A stretch of 64,000 nt of DNA from Berkiella sp964594635 (GCA_964594635.1 CAZQMV010000001.1:394983-458982); one strand, 5' to 3'. Shown: positions 1 to 8,296, numbered from the stretch's first letter. Notes: a model not told the origin generated them from the letters alone. Translations and numbers: made by a program.

Positions 1-13
1 TAACGCTCATCAA

Positions 14-616
14 ATGCTTTGGATAGGCGCAGCAGCAGGATTTTTCTTTGGTGGCGCCAGTTTTGGTCCTATTGGCATGGGATTTGGTGCCTGGCTTGGA
101 CATCTTGTTGAGGAACAAGTCAACAATACCGTAAAAGTCGTCAATCAGGTTACAGCCCCTGTCACCTATGCAAAGCAAACCACACAAACTATTTGGTCTA
201 GTCTACAAGGCGGCTTTAACCAAGCATATCAATTCGTTGCTGGAAAGGAAGAACCGCCCTCTACAAAAGCACCAGTTAAGGCGACACCGATAATCAGTGA
301 AAGGCGTTTTCCTGCGGCTCCTTTAAAAGAACCAACCGAAGTAGCACCCGAAAAGTTGCCTCAAAAGAAGCCGGTATCTATTTTAAAAAAGCAAACAAAA
401 TCAAATTCAGAATCGAATAATATCACGGCTAAAGGTTGGCATTTCTTGCAAACATTGACTGGCCTTTTCTCGCACCAATCCTCAAACACGCAGCAAGAAC
501 CCCTTGTTAAAAAAGCGCCCAAAACAGTCACCTGGCAAATAGAGACTAAAAAGAAAACGGCAACCCCACAAGAAAAAAAATCGAAAAGGTTTACGCCTGT
601 ACTCTCAATTATGTAA
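14..616 (+). CDS. Unknown protein, glycine-rich hydrophobic N-terminus
   Basis: I do not recognise this 200-aa protein. Residues 1-30 are hydrophobic and glycine-rich (IGAAAGFFFGGASFGPIGMG), resembling a glycine-zipper or membrane-inserting hairpin. Residues 80-200 are Lys/Pro/Thr-rich and probably disordered. No stop lies upstream in frame before the window edge and there is no clear ribosome binding site before the ATG, so the true start may lie outside the window. It could be a membrane-associated structural or secreted protein; no function is assigned. Confidence 0.55.
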   Translation: MLWIGAAAGFFFGGASFGPIGMGFGAWLGHLVEEQVNNTVKVVNQVTAPVTYAKQTTQTIWSSLQGGFNQAYQFVAGKEEPPSTKAPVKATPIISERRFPAAPLKEPTEVAPEKLPQKKPVSILKKQTKSNSESNNITAKGWHFLQTLTGLFSHQSSNTQQEPLVKKAPKTVTWQIETKKKTATPQEKKSKRFTPVLSIM

Positions 617-623
617 TTCATTA

Positions 624-652
624 TTGTCAGCTAATTGGAACTTAGCCGACAA
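624..652 (+). terminator. Hairpin after the first gene
   Basis: TTGTCAGCTAA and TTAGCCGACAA form an 11-bp imperfect stem just past the stop codon at 616. No U-run follows directly, so it may be a weak terminator or an mRNA 3' end structure. Confidence 0.35.
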
Positions 653-720
653 TTGGCACTTGCCCTATAAAAAAACTTATGCTAGTTTCATTAGACCATT
701 TATTTTAAGCGAAAAATCAT

Positions 721-855
721 ATGCACTTATTCAGCAACAATAGCGTTTATAACACAGTCCCCGTGGCTGTGATTGCTATTATTGCTGCAATTATTGTGGT
801 GTTTTTTATCACCTCCTCTTTTGGCCTATCGAGTAAACCATCTGCGCCTCGTTAG
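721..855 (+). CDS. Small single-pass membrane peptide, 44 aa
   Basis: The ORF encodes 44 aa with one strongly hydrophobic segment (residues about 13-32, VPVAVIAIIAAIIVVFFITS), a polar N-terminus and a Ser/Pro-rich basic tail ending in APR. The composition is typical of a real small membrane protein rather than a chance ORF. The ribosome binding site is poor (AAGCGAAAAATC before the ATG). It lies between an unknown gene and the SLC25-like gene, both on the same strand. Function unknown. Confidence 0.45.
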   Translation: MHLFSNNSVYNTVPVAVIAIIAAIIVVFFITSSFGLSSKPSAPR

Positions 856-933
856 GCCAGATCGCTGCAGAACGTTTTCATAACACCATTTTTATACCAA
901 TATGAAATACAGCCGTATTCTATAGGAGATATC

Positions 934-1773
934 ATGCTAAATTCTGAAATGAAATCTGAACCAACACCGCCACCTCAAAAGTCCTATTTCAGGACAATGC
1001 TTGATGCCACCATTGGCGGCGGCTTAGCAGGCGCAGCGGAAGTTGCGGTTGATCATCCATTTTGGACACTAAAAACACGTTACCAAAATGATAACATTCC
1101 AAAAAAGGAAAAATTCACACTCGATCCTCGAGTGCTATATCGTGGATTTATGCCTAATATTCTGTCAATGGCACCTATCACTGCCATACAGGTGAGCGTA
1201 ACACAAGGATTTAAAGCGCTATTTCATTCACAGAGTACTCCTCCCTCTGATATGGAATCGTTATCCTACAGTGCAGCAGGAGGTGCTTTTTCTGCGCTGG
1301 TTGGCGGTCCAACAGAACTTTTGATGGCACGTCAAACTCAAAATCGAGGTTTTTTTGGCACATTAAAGCACGTTGTTCAGGAACGCGGTTGGCGTGGTCT
1401 TTTACCAGGTATGGGGGGAACAGCAGCACGCGATGCAAAATTCACTGTCGGTTATGGCTATGCAGCGCCTCGTCTTAAAGAGACATTTACGGAATATATG
1501 CCAGAAAATACGGCTAGTGTTGCAGGGGGGCTTGCTGCAGGATTACCCGTGGCGGCTTTATCACAACCTTGGGATACCCTGAAAACTATGCAGCAAACAG
1601 GTCCAACTCCTGTCACACCACTGTGGAAGCTGGCTAAAGATACGATTGTCAAAGAAGGCTTCAAAGCGCTTTATAAGGGAAGTGGCTGGAGAATGGGCCG
1701 TGTGACTTCTGCTGTGATGATCATGGGCGAGGTGAATGATCGGGTGAATCAAATGTTAAAACCTAAGGTGTAG
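934..1773 (+). CDS. Mitochondrial carrier (SLC25) family protein
   Basis: The 279-aa protein has the threefold repeat of mitochondrial carriers. Each repeat has a carrier signature at the end of its first helix: HPFWTLKTR (residues 41-49), GPTELLMAR (125-133) and QPWDTLKTM (211-219), matching P-x-[D/E]-x-x-[K/R]. Repeat 1 has Trp44 where the acidic residue is expected; repeats 2 and 3 keep Glu128 and Asp214. Each repeat also has a downstream motif of the [YW][RK]G type: LYRGFMP (69-75), WRGLLPG (153-159) and LYKGSGWR (246-253). Total length is close to the usual 300 aa. SLC25 proteins exchange nucleotides, amino acids or carboxylates across the inner mitochondrial membrane and are essentially eukaryotic. 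Legionella pneumophila has one, LncP, a Dot/Icm effector sent to host mitochondria. This gene is therefore inferred to be a host-derived effector candidate; the substrate is unknown. The start follows GGAG at 923-926. Confidence 0.88.
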   Translation: MLNSEMKSEPTPPPQKSYFRTMLDATIGGGLAGAAEVAVDHPFWTLKTRYQNDNIPKKEKFTLDPRVLYRGFMPNILSMAPITAIQVSVTQGFKALFHSQSTPPSDMESLSYSAAGGAFSALVGGPTELLMARQTQNRGFFGTLKHVVQERGWRGLLPGMGGTAARDAKFTVGYGYAAPRLKETFTEYMPENTASVAGGLAAGLPVAALSQPWDTLKTMQQTGPTPVTPLWKLAKDTIVKEGFKALYKGSGWRMGRVTSAVMIMGEVNDRVNQMLKPKV

Positions 1774-1782
1774 GTTAAAGGT

Positions 1783-1930
1783 AAATCTCCCTGCGAACTG
1801 CGTTCGCTGCCCCTCTTTACAAAAGAGGGGTATCGTTCGCTACGCTCTCTTTGGAGCATTGCTTGATGAGCGCAGCGAATCATTAGCCCACTTTGTAAAG
1901 GGGGCGGCGAACGAAGTTCGCGGGGGATTT
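1783..1930. repeat. Long imperfect palindrome between convergent genes
   Basis: Arms at 1783-1823 and 1892-1930 are inverted copies of each other. Both begin AAATC at the outer edge, carry GCGAAC..CGTTCGC in the middle and end near CTTTACAAA. The element fills the space between the SLC25-like gene and argS, which converge, so the folded RNA could end transcription from both sides. Related half-units occur at 34678-34721 and 34731-34780, so this is a dispersed intergenic repeat family, possibly a non-autonomous mobile element. Confidence 0.75.
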
Positions 1931-1935
1931 GATAT

Positions 1936-3678
1936 TTACATCCGCGTAACCGTCTTCAACCCTAAAATTTCCATCCCTTGTCTCAGCACATTCGCCGTTA
2001 ATTCACACAACGCCAAACGTTGATTTTGCTCATCAACGCCTTCCACGCGACAATCTCTGAAAAAACCATTGAATTTTTCTGATAACTGGAACAAATATTC
2101 ACATAACCGATTCATCAGTAAATCATCAGCAATCGATATTAAAACTTCATCAAATTGTGCTAGATGTAGCCCAAGAGCCACTTCGCTTGGATGTTCCAAT
2201 TGAATATTATCCAAGGTTACCTTGCCCTGAATACGACGCTTGATCCCTTGAACACGCACAAATGAATACATTAAAAATGCTGCTGTATTCCCTTCAAAGC
2301 GTAACATGCGGTCATAACTAAACGTATAATCATGGGTTCTGTTACCGACCAAATCAGAATATTTGACAGCATTGATCCCTAAGGTTTTAGCAATACTTTT
2401 CACTTCATCAAGCGAGTAAGCATCTTTGCTTTCTTTATTTCGCTCCAGCAAGATCTCTTCGGCTTTATCAATGGCAGCCGTTAATAAATCAATCAAACGC
2501 TCGGTTTCGCCAGAACGGGTTTTGAATTTTTTACCATCTGGGCCCAATACCAAACCAAAAGGCACATGATCGACTCGCACTTTAGTCGGATCTAGATATC
2601 CCGCTTTTTTGGCTGCAGCAAAGAGCATCGCAAAATGCGTTGCCTGCCCCGCATCGGTGACGTAAATCACGCGACTCGCGTTTTCATCAATAATACGATG
2701 GCGAATGGCAGCCAGATCAGTGGTCGCATAATTGTAACCGCCATCAGACTTTTGCAACATAAAGGGCAAAGGCTCCCCCTCTCGATTCACAAAGCCTTCT
2801 AAAAATAGGCATTTGGCACCATCGGAGATCGCCATTAAACCCTTTTGTTCTACATCAGCCACAATATTGGCTAACTGTGGGTTATAAAACGACTCTCCCC
2901 GTTCAATCAAATGAATATCCAGCAGATCGTATATTTCCTGATACGCTTTACGAGAGATCTCACAAATCACTTCCCAGGCAAGATAAGCTTCTTTTTCACC
3001 TTGCTGTAATTTAACCACTTCCAGCTGCGATTCTTTTTTAAATTCCGCATCTTCATCAAACATTTTTTTGGCAGTTTTGTAAAACTGCACTAGTGAGGTT
3101 AAATCCACCTCTTTTTGATGCGTGATAATGCTAGGTTCAAAACGCTTAATATAAGCAATCAGCATTCCAAAGGCCGTACCCCAATCGCCAATATGATTTA
3201 ATCGTAAAACGGGATAGCCTAAATATTCAAACAATCTGGCCAGTGAATCACCGATAATGGTCGAGCGCAAATGCCCTACATGCATTTCTTTAGCCACATT
3301 GGGCGATGAAAAATCGATGACAATTTTACTGGGTATTGCAGGTTTTGTTGCCGGTTGTACCAACGCTTGGCAACGTTTGCTCAGAAAATCTGATGTCAAT
3401 GTAATATTAATAAAACCAGGGCCCGCTATTTCAACTTTGGAAAAGGTGTTATCTTTTGAAATAATCGCGATAATCTGATTGGCAATATCACGAGGTGGTA
3501 AATTGAGTACCTTGGTTAATTTCATTGCACTATTGCATTGATAATGACCAAATTTCTCCTGAGTGCTAAGCGTCACCTCGATAGGATTTTGTCTTAAATT
3601 AAAATCTGGAAAGGCTTCTACAAAAGCTAAGCTCACTTGGTTTTCAACGTGCTGCTTCAGTGTCATATTAGGATCCAT
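1936..3678 (-). CDS. argS: Arginyl-tRNA synthetase
   Basis: This class I synthetase charges tRNA-Arg. The 580-aa length is typical. The N-terminal domain comes first, then the HIGH-type motif HVGH at residues 133-136 within KEMHVGHLRST, then NHIGDWGTAFG, a KMSKS-region variant KKFKTRSG near residue 380, and a C-terminal anticodon-binding helical domain ending in the conserved TVTRM. Two starts are possible: Met1 at 3678 overlaps the upstream dipeptidase gene by 11 nt, while Met5 at 3666 lies just after its stop with a GGAT ahead of it. The two genes probably share a transcript. Confidence 0.97.
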   Translation of the reverse strand: MDPNMTLKQHVENQVSLAFVEAFPDFNLRQNPIEVTLSTQEKFGHYQCNSAMKLTKVLNLPPRDIANQIIAIISKDNTFSKVEIAGPGFINITLTSDFLSKRCQALVQPATKPAIPSKIVIDFSSPNVAKEMHVGHLRSTIIGDSLARLFEYLGYPVLRLNHIGDWGTAFGMLIAYIKRFEPSIITHQKEVDLTSLVQFYKTAKKMFDEDAEFKKESQLEVVKLQQGEKEAYLAWEVICEISRKAYQEIYDLLDIHLIERGESFYNPQLANIVADVEQKGLMAISDGAKCLFLEGFVNREGEPLPFMLQKSDGGYNYATTDLAAIRHRIIDENASRVIYVTDAGQATHFAMLFAAAKKAGYLDPTKVRVDHVPFGLVLGPDGKKFKTRSGETERLIDLLTAAIDKAEEILLERNKESKDAYSLDEVKSIAKTLGINAVKYSDLVGNRTHDYTFSYDRMLRFEGNTAAFLMYSFVRVQGIKRRIQGKVTLDNIQLEHPSEVALGLHLAQFDEVLISIADDLLMNRLCEYLFQLSEKFNGFFRDCRVEGVDEQNQRLALCELTANVLRQGMEILGLKTVTRM

Positions 3679-4336
3679 AATTTGCTACTTCAAAATTAAA
3701 ATAGGTATCAGGGAACGGTTCATTTTCTAAGGTAAAATGCCACCACTCTTGTGGTATTCCCAAAAAACCAAATTCTGCCATGAGGTTTTTTAATATTTGA
3801 CGATTATTGTACGCTTCTTTGGATACGTTTTTATTATCGGGCTGTGACAGTTCATCCATAAAATCAAATGGCGTACCAAAATCTAAATAACGCACTTGAT
3901 TATCCGCTGTATCAACAATGGTCACATCAACGGTGCTACCGCGCGTATGACTAGAACGACGCACAATATACCCGAGTTCAAAGAAGTCTTTTTTATCAAC
4001 ATTGGGGTAATAAGCCGCTTTAGTCTTTTGACAATCTGTTTGGCTCCATTCCCAAAAATCATCTCCCGCCATTTGTGGGCGATACGCTTCTAAAACCAGT
4101 AGTTTGGGCGATTTCGCCCCCAATTGCTCGGCTAATTTAGGGCAGTTCAATGCAGCGGCAATCTGTTCTAATGCTTTAGCGCAGTCTGTGGTAACAACAG
4201 CTTGTCCATCTTTATGATAGCCAGCGATTGGTCGACCCAATAGGTTATCGTCGTAGCAATATTTCAGATCAATCATCAGACTGGGTACCGCGCGGGATAA
4301 TACAACAAAACCTGCGGGTAAAATGTGATTCACCAT
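3668..4336 (-). CDS. D-alanyl-D-alanine dipeptidase (VanX/DdpX, M15D)
   Basis: This zinc peptidase family cleaves D-Ala-D-Ala. The family motifs are present: SSHTRGSTVDV gives zinc ligands His130 and Asp137, and EWWH gives the catalytic base Glu197 and third ligand His200. Arg86 in EAYRP corresponds to the conserved active-site arginine. At 222 aa it is of normal size for the family. There is no signal peptide, so a cytoplasmic role such as recycling of peptidoglycan D-Ala-D-Ala is more likely than glycopeptide resistance; no van ligase or racemase genes are nearby. It ends within or next to the start of argS. Confidence 0.9.
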   Translation of the reverse strand: MVNHILPAGFVVLSRAVPSLMIDLKYCYDDNLLGRPIAGYHKDGQAVVTTDCAKALEQIAAALNCPKLAEQLGAKSPKLLVLEAYRPQMAGDDFWEWSQTDCQKTKAAYYPNVDKKDFFELGYIVRRSSHTRGSTVDVTIVDTADNQVRYLDFGTPFDFMDELSQPDNKNVSKEAYNNRQILKNLMAEFGFLGIPQEWWHFTLENEPFPDTYFNFEVANYGS

Positions 4337-4376
4337 ATATAAGTTACCAAACTAATAAATTAGGACCGGAAGTCAC

Positions 4377-4382
4377 TATAAT
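4377..4382 (+). promoter_or_regulatory. Candidate -10 box
   Basis: A TATAAT hexamer lies about 95 bp upstream of the GTG start at 4477, in the gap after the divergent dipeptidase gene. No good -35 box is visible at 16-18 bp, so this is only a candidate. Confidence 0.35.
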
Positions 4383-4476
4383 AGTGCTTTTCGTCGGGCA
4401 AAGGGGAGCTATTTTTGCAAGAATTCGTTACTATTTACCACCTAACTTATCAAATAACTTTATGAGGACAATTACC

Positions 4477-4839
4477 GTGAGTTTGGAACTTCAGAAGCAA
4501 GCAGAGTACGAAATGCAACAACGTCTCGAAAGCATTCCACTTGCCAAAAGTTTCCCTATGTCCCGTCATGAAGAATTAGATAAAGAAATAGAATTGCTTG
4601 AAAAGGCCATTAAACGTCTTAACGCTTTTGTTAGATTCTTATCTCTGCTGTCACCTACCAAGTATATTGAGTGGATGAAAGCCGCTTACGCACGCTATGT
4701 GCCATCAAAAATCACTGCTACCCATACTGATAGCGAAGAAGAGCATAGCTACTCTTTCGAAAGAAATGAGAAAAGTCTTAGTCAGAAACCGACTAAGACC
4801 TCAAAGAAGTCTTCAAAGAAACGCTTTGCCGTTATTTAG
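4477..4839 (+). CDS. Unknown 120-aa charged helical protein
   Basis: The open frame reaches back to 4228, but the upstream part crosses the start of the divergent dipeptidase gene and looks non-coding. A GAGGA motif at 4464-4468 lies 8 nt before GTG 4477, which gives a 120-aa protein beginning MSLELQKQAEYEMQQRL. It has a predicted coiled helix (residues about 2-55), a hydrophobic patch AFVRFLSLLSPTKYIEWM, an acidic and Ser-rich stretch, then a basic Lys/Ser/Thr tail (KTSKKSSKKR). Function not recognised. It converges with the next gene, overlapping it by 8 nt. Confidence 0.6.
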   Translation: MSLELQKQAEYEMQQRLESIPLAKSFPMSRHEELDKEIELLEKAIKRLNAFVRFLSLLSPTKYIEWMKAAYARYVPSKITATHTDSEEEHSYSFERNEKSLSQKPTKTSKKSSKKRFAVI

Positions 4840-5293
4840 CAGGAGCTGGGGTTTCTGACATTCTTGATTGGCGCAAGATCACTTCTTTCCCAACAAACAT
4901 ATCATCAACAAACCACCCCTCACTTTGCAAAGTAGAGGAGGTTTTCAATTTAATAAATTGTAATTCGATGGGAACAACTTCATGGTTACTTAAGGTAATA
5001 TCACCCAGAATGTAACCTCTTACCTTGTTAGGCTCAATGACAGTCTTTAGCCATTTCACATCTTTATACTGGTTTAATTTGTTCATTTTTGAGAAATTAA
5101 TGAAATTTTCCATAGGCAATCGTTGCTTACAATCCGGGCTAAAAATGGTATAGGCTTGCGAAAAATTACCTTCTTTAATGTTAACCAAAAAGCTGGTTCC
5201 CACCATTTGCAAAGCAGGTAAAGTGCTAATGACCATGGACATAGCAACCCCAAACACGATGCAGCCTAAAAAAAAGTAAAGTAATTTCTTCAT
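4832..5293 (-). CDS. Unknown membrane-anchored protein, 153 aa
   Basis: Residues 4-32 form a signal anchor (LLYFFLGCIVFGVAMSMVIS). The rest is a soluble domain of about 110 aa with the pattern NIKEGNFSQAYTIFSPDCKQRL, which resembles NTF2-like or DUF4878-type accessory domains in secreted proteins. It ends with a Pro/Ala tail. The exported domain would face the periplasm. The start at 5293 follows GAGGCGATC. Function unknown; the NTF2-like fold is inferred from pattern only. Confidence 0.65.
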   Translation of the reverse strand: MKKLLYFFLGCIVFGVAMSMVISTLPALQMVGTSFLVNIKEGNFSQAYTIFSPDCKQRLPMENFINFSKMNKLNQYKDVKWLKTVIEPNKVRGYILGDITLSNHEVVPIELQFIKLKTSSTLQSEGWFVDDMFVGKEVILRQSRMSETPAPAK

Positions 5294-5338
5294 GATCGCC
5301 TCTTATTAACCCGATTTTCTCATTAGTATAGTGGATCC

Positions 5339-5800
5339 TCACCAACGGTGGTAGGCAGGATGCCCCGGCTTCACTGCAACAAATAGCCCATCACAGGTGG
5401 CGCAAAGCTCTTCATTAGAGAATAGCTTTGCCTCAATGAAGGCCCGATCGGCTTTGATCTCTTTCACCGAGGCACTTAAGGTTACGGGCGCACGGCTATT
5501 GGTGGGCTGCTTAAGCGCGACATTAAAAAACGCGGTGACTGTACAAGGTGGTGTAGATATTTCCATCTGCTGCATTAAAAAGTAAGCCGCTGCCCAGTTA
5601 GAATGGCAATCTAATAGCGTGCCAATAATGCCGCCATTGAGTATGCCAGGAAATGCTTCATGAAATTCTTTGGGTAGCCAACTTGCAACGACCACCTCTC
5701 CCTTTGCAAAGCTTTGCAGCTGCAAACCCTGCGAATTAGCCGGCCCACAACCAAAGCAAGCATTATGGGGGGCGTAGTGTTCTTGTAGACACTGATCCAT
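5339..5800 (-). CDS. Hotdog-fold thioesterase, PaaI/4HBT family
   Basis: The 153-aa protein has a hotdog fold. It opens with the motif NACFGCGPANSQGLQL seen in PaaI-like thioesterases and continues to the helix HEAFPGILNGGIIGTLLDCH, where Asn and the following acidic Asp align with the catalytic region, then NVALKQPT. Such enzymes hydrolyse acyl-CoA thioesters; the substrate cannot be told. The family call is firm, the specific reaction is not. Confidence 0.82.
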   Translation of the reverse strand: MDQCLQEHYAPHNACFGCGPANSQGLQLQSFAKGEVVVASWLPKEFHEAFPGILNGGIIGTLLDCHSNWAAAYFLMQQMEISTPPCTVTAFFNVALKQPTNSRAPVTLSASVKEIKADRAFIEAKLFSNEELCATCDGLFVAVKPGHPAYHRW

Positions 5801-5815
5801 GTTTAGACTTCCTAT

Positions 5816-5905
5816 GTAGGGGCCGACATCGAAAGTCGGCCCATCGACAGGACGGCACAGCCTGCCTTGTCGTAGCCTTAGCGAAGACAGGAGGCCGTCC
5901 CCTAC
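5816..5905. repeat. Palindromic intergenic repeat, GTAGGGG termini
   Basis: Inverted ends GTAGGGGCCGAC (5816-5827) and GGCCGTCCCCTAC (5893-5905) enclose smaller hairpins (GGGCCGAC..GTCGGCCC at 5820-5842). The element lies between rpoS and the thioesterase gene. The same terminal sequence bounds a longer copy at 34568-34849, so this is a dispersed repeat, perhaps a miniature inverted-repeat element. Confidence 0.75.
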
Positions 5906-5928
5906 GGTTCATCATGAGAATAAGATGA

Positions 5929-6786
5929 TTATTTCTTTGTTACCATATCATCTCTAATGCCTGAATCAACACAATTGCGACGTAATTGCTTTAAGATCTG
6001 CAATTGGATCTGCCGAACGCGCTCACGCGTTAAATGGGTACATTCTCCAATGTTATCTAAGGTCATTACCTCATATCCATGGATCCCATAACGCCGTTCA
6101 ATAATTTCCAATTCTCTTTTGGAGAGATCACTTAAACAAGTTTCAATGATATTGTGAAGATCATCAGCTTGTATCGATTCGATAGGATCTTCACTATTTT
6201 GATCAGCAATCGTTTCCAGTAAATAAATATCCTGATCTTCATTAATCGTTGCATCCACCGACACTTCTGGTTTATCGAGGCTAATGAGATCCATCAGATA
6301 TTTTTCAGATACACCCATCGCTTTTGCTAATGCTTCCAGGGTGGGTTCTTCTTCACTTTCTTGCAACATATGCTGCAAAAGACGCTGATATTTTTTCTGC
6401 TTTTTAACTAAATGCACAGGCAAGCGGATCATTTTGACTTGATTCATTATCGCGCGTTCAATCGATTGTCGGATCCACCAAGTCGCATAAGTTGAAAATC
6501 GTGCGCCATTTTCTGGATCAAATTTTTCAACTGCGTGAATAAGCCCAAGATTACCTTCTTCAATTAAATCGGGTAATGATAATCCTCGATTTAAATACCG
6601 TCTTGCAATACAGACAACCAAACGTAAATTGGCTTCAATAAGATGATTTTTAGCTTGTTGATTCCCTGATTGAAGTTGTCTGGCCAGAGATTTTTCTTGA
6701 TCTGGCGATAGCAGAGCAATTTGACCAATCTCATGCAGATATTGATAGATTGGATCTGGGCGTTGATCAGTCGAACTAAAAGTCAT
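5929..6786 (-). CDS. rpoS: RNA polymerase sigma factor RpoS
   Basis: This group 2 sigma-70 factor is the stationary-phase and stress regulator; in Legionella and Coxiella it also governs the switch between developmental forms. Region 1.2 (DPIYQYLHEIGQIALLSP) begins at residue 11, region 2 contains NLRLVVCIARRY and the -10 recognition helix FSTYATWWIRQSIERAI (about 105-121), region 3 follows, and the region 4.2 helix-turn-helix is LTRERVRQIQLQILKQLR near residue 250. At 285 aa it is shorter than E. coli RpoS (330 aa), mainly from a short N-terminus. It follows nlpD, the usual context. AGAGG lies ahead of the ATG. Confidence 0.95.
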   Translation of the reverse strand: MTFSSTDQRPDPIYQYLHEIGQIALLSPDQEKSLARQLQSGNQQAKNHLIEANLRLVVCIARRYLNRGLSLPDLIEEGNLGLIHAVEKFDPENGARFSTYATWWIRQSIERAIMNQVKMIRLPVHLVKKQKKYQRLLQHMLQESEEEPTLEALAKAMGVSEKYLMDLISLDKPEVSVDATINEDQDIYLLETIADQNSEDPIESIQADDLHNIIETCLSDLSKRELEIIERRYGIHGYEVMTLDNIGECTHLTRERVRQIQLQILKQLRRNCVDSGIRDDMVTKK

Positions 6787-6923
6787 AATAAGCCTCTTAC
6801 TTTTTTCCGAATGATTAGTTGGAATAAAAATAAGCGTTATTAGTTCACACTATTTATCCTGCAATTATATCCTGATTAATGCACTGAGCATGTTCACAGT
6901 TCAATCTTGTACAAATAAGTATG

Positions 6924-7694
6924 TTATGCCGCTTGTTTTGCCAAAAACTGGAGTGGATCAACAGGCTGGCCATTTTTACGAATTTCAAAATGCAATTTCA
7001 CACGATCAGCATCGGTTTGTCCCATATACGCAATAGTTTGTCCTTGGGTGATCGTATCGCCTTCTTTCACTAACAATCTTTGATTGTGTGCATAAGCAGA
7101 TAAAAAGGTATCATTATGTTTAATAATAATGAGCTGCCCATACCCTCTTAATCCTTCACCACTGTAAACGACTTTACCTTCTTTGGCAGCACAAACAGGG
7201 CTTCCTAACGTACCCGAAATATCAATACCTTTACTAAATGTGTGATCATGCTTACTAAAGGTTTTGAGGATTTTTCCTTTAACCGGCCATTGCCAACCAT
7301 TCGATGCCACACTCTGAATGGGTTTGGCAGCGGCGGTTATATTGATTGTTTCAGGTTTAGGACTTTCAACTTTGCTTGTTACTTTAGGCAAGGTTGCAAC
7401 TTGAATGGGCTTACGCTTCGCGACGGCAAATTGCCCTTTGAGCGTGATTTTTTGTCCCGGATAAATACGATAAGGAGGTGTGATATGATTCAGTTGTGCT
7501 AAGTCGCGATAATCATGTCCATATTGCCAAGCGATCGCATACAATGTTTCACCTGGTGAAACGGTATGTGCTCCTACATTGACAGGACGACGTGCATCGA
7601 TTGAAACAACCGGCGCTGCTTCTTGATTTTTAAAATGACTGCATCCTGCAATACCACAAAGTAACGATAAAGCAACAACCCGCAACCTCATCAT
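6924..7694 (-). CDS. nlpD: NlpD-like lipoprotein, LysM + degenerate LytM
   Basis: NlpD activates cell-wall amidases at the septum. The open frame extends to 7766, but AAGGAG lies 5 nt before ATG 7694, giving a 256-aa lipoprotein: signal peptide, lipobox IAGC with Cys18, LysM domain at about 42-87 (HTVSPGETLYAIAW to IYPGQKITL), then a peptidase M23 (LytM) domain from about 140 to the end. The zinc site is incomplete: the first His of the usual HxxxD motif is Ser (FSKGID) although LHFEI keeps a later His. That is what is seen in E. coli NlpD, an activator rather than an enzyme. It sits between the DedA-family gene and rpoS. Confidence 0.92.
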   Translation of the reverse strand: MMRLRVVALSLLCGIAGCSHFKNQEAAPVVSIDARRPVNVGAHTVSPGETLYAIAWQYGHDYRDLAQLNHITPPYRIYPGQKITLKGQFAVAKRKPIQVATLPKVTSKVESPKPETINITAAAKPIQSVASNGWQWPVKGKILKTFSKHDHTFSKGIDISGTLGSPVCAAKEGKVVYSGEGLRGYGQLIIIKHNDTFLSAYAHNQRLLVKEGDTITQGQTIAYMGQTDADRVKLHFEIRKNGQPVDPLQFLAKQAA

Positions 7695-7708
7695 GCACTC
7701 CTTCCTTG

Positions 7709-8296
7709 CTAGTAATAAGCCCAATACAACCCTGTCGCTAACACCACAAGCAATATCGTTGCCCAACCAATCGCATCAATATAGCGAACAATGACTGGCT
7801 CAAGTCTTTTTCCAAGATAGCGAATAAGCGCAGCCACTAAATAAAAACGCAAACCTCGCCCAACAATCGAACCCAATAGAAAGGGTAATAAGGCCATTTG
7901 TGTTGCACCAGCAGCTAAGGTAAACAGCTTATATGGAATGGGGGTAAAGCCTGCGAGCACAACAGCAATAAAACCATACTTTGAAAACCAGCTAACAAGG
8001 GTTTGATATTGTTCTTCATAACCAAATGCCTGAATTAATGGTTGCCCTAACCATTCAAAAGCAAAATAGCCAATCATGTAACCTAATATTCCACCCAAGA
8101 TAGAACTGATCGTTGTGATAGCAGCAAAGTCCCAGGCTTTATCGGGCTTGCTCATCACCATGGGGATCAGCATGATATCGGGTGGAATGGGGAAAAAGGA
8201 AGACTCAGCAAAACTAACGCCGGCTAAATAGTAAGGTGCATGACGATGGTGTGACCAGTTGAGCATTTTATCGTACAAATATCGAAACATAGCCAC
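7709..8296 (-). CDS. DedA-family (YqaA-like) membrane protein
   Basis: The 195-aa inner-membrane protein belongs to the SNARE-associated/DedA superfamily, whose members transport or flip lipid carriers and phospholipids. The family signature lies at FAESSFFPIPPDIMLIPM (residues about 30-47), followed by a glycine-rich reentrant loop (SSILGGILGYMIGYFAFEW) and the second loop GFTPIPYKLFTLAAG with the conserved Thr-Pro-x-Pro and Lys. It ends 14 nt before nlpD, so they are probably co-transcribed. Confidence 0.88.
   Translation of the reverse strand: MAMFRYLYDKMLNWSHHRHAPYYLAGVSFAESSFFPIPPDIMLIPMVMSKPDKAWDFAAITTISSILGGILGYMIGYFAFEWLGQPLIQAFGYEEQYQTLVSWFSKYGFIAVVLAGFTPIPYKLFTLAAGATQMALLPFLLGSIVGRGLRFYLVAALIRYLGKRLEPVIVRYIDAIGWATILLVVLATGLYWAYY

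Noticed and set aside
4228..4476. Upstream extension of the 120-aa gene to 4228
   Set aside because: It crosses the start of the divergent dipeptidase gene and the -10 candidate, and its sequence does not look like protein.
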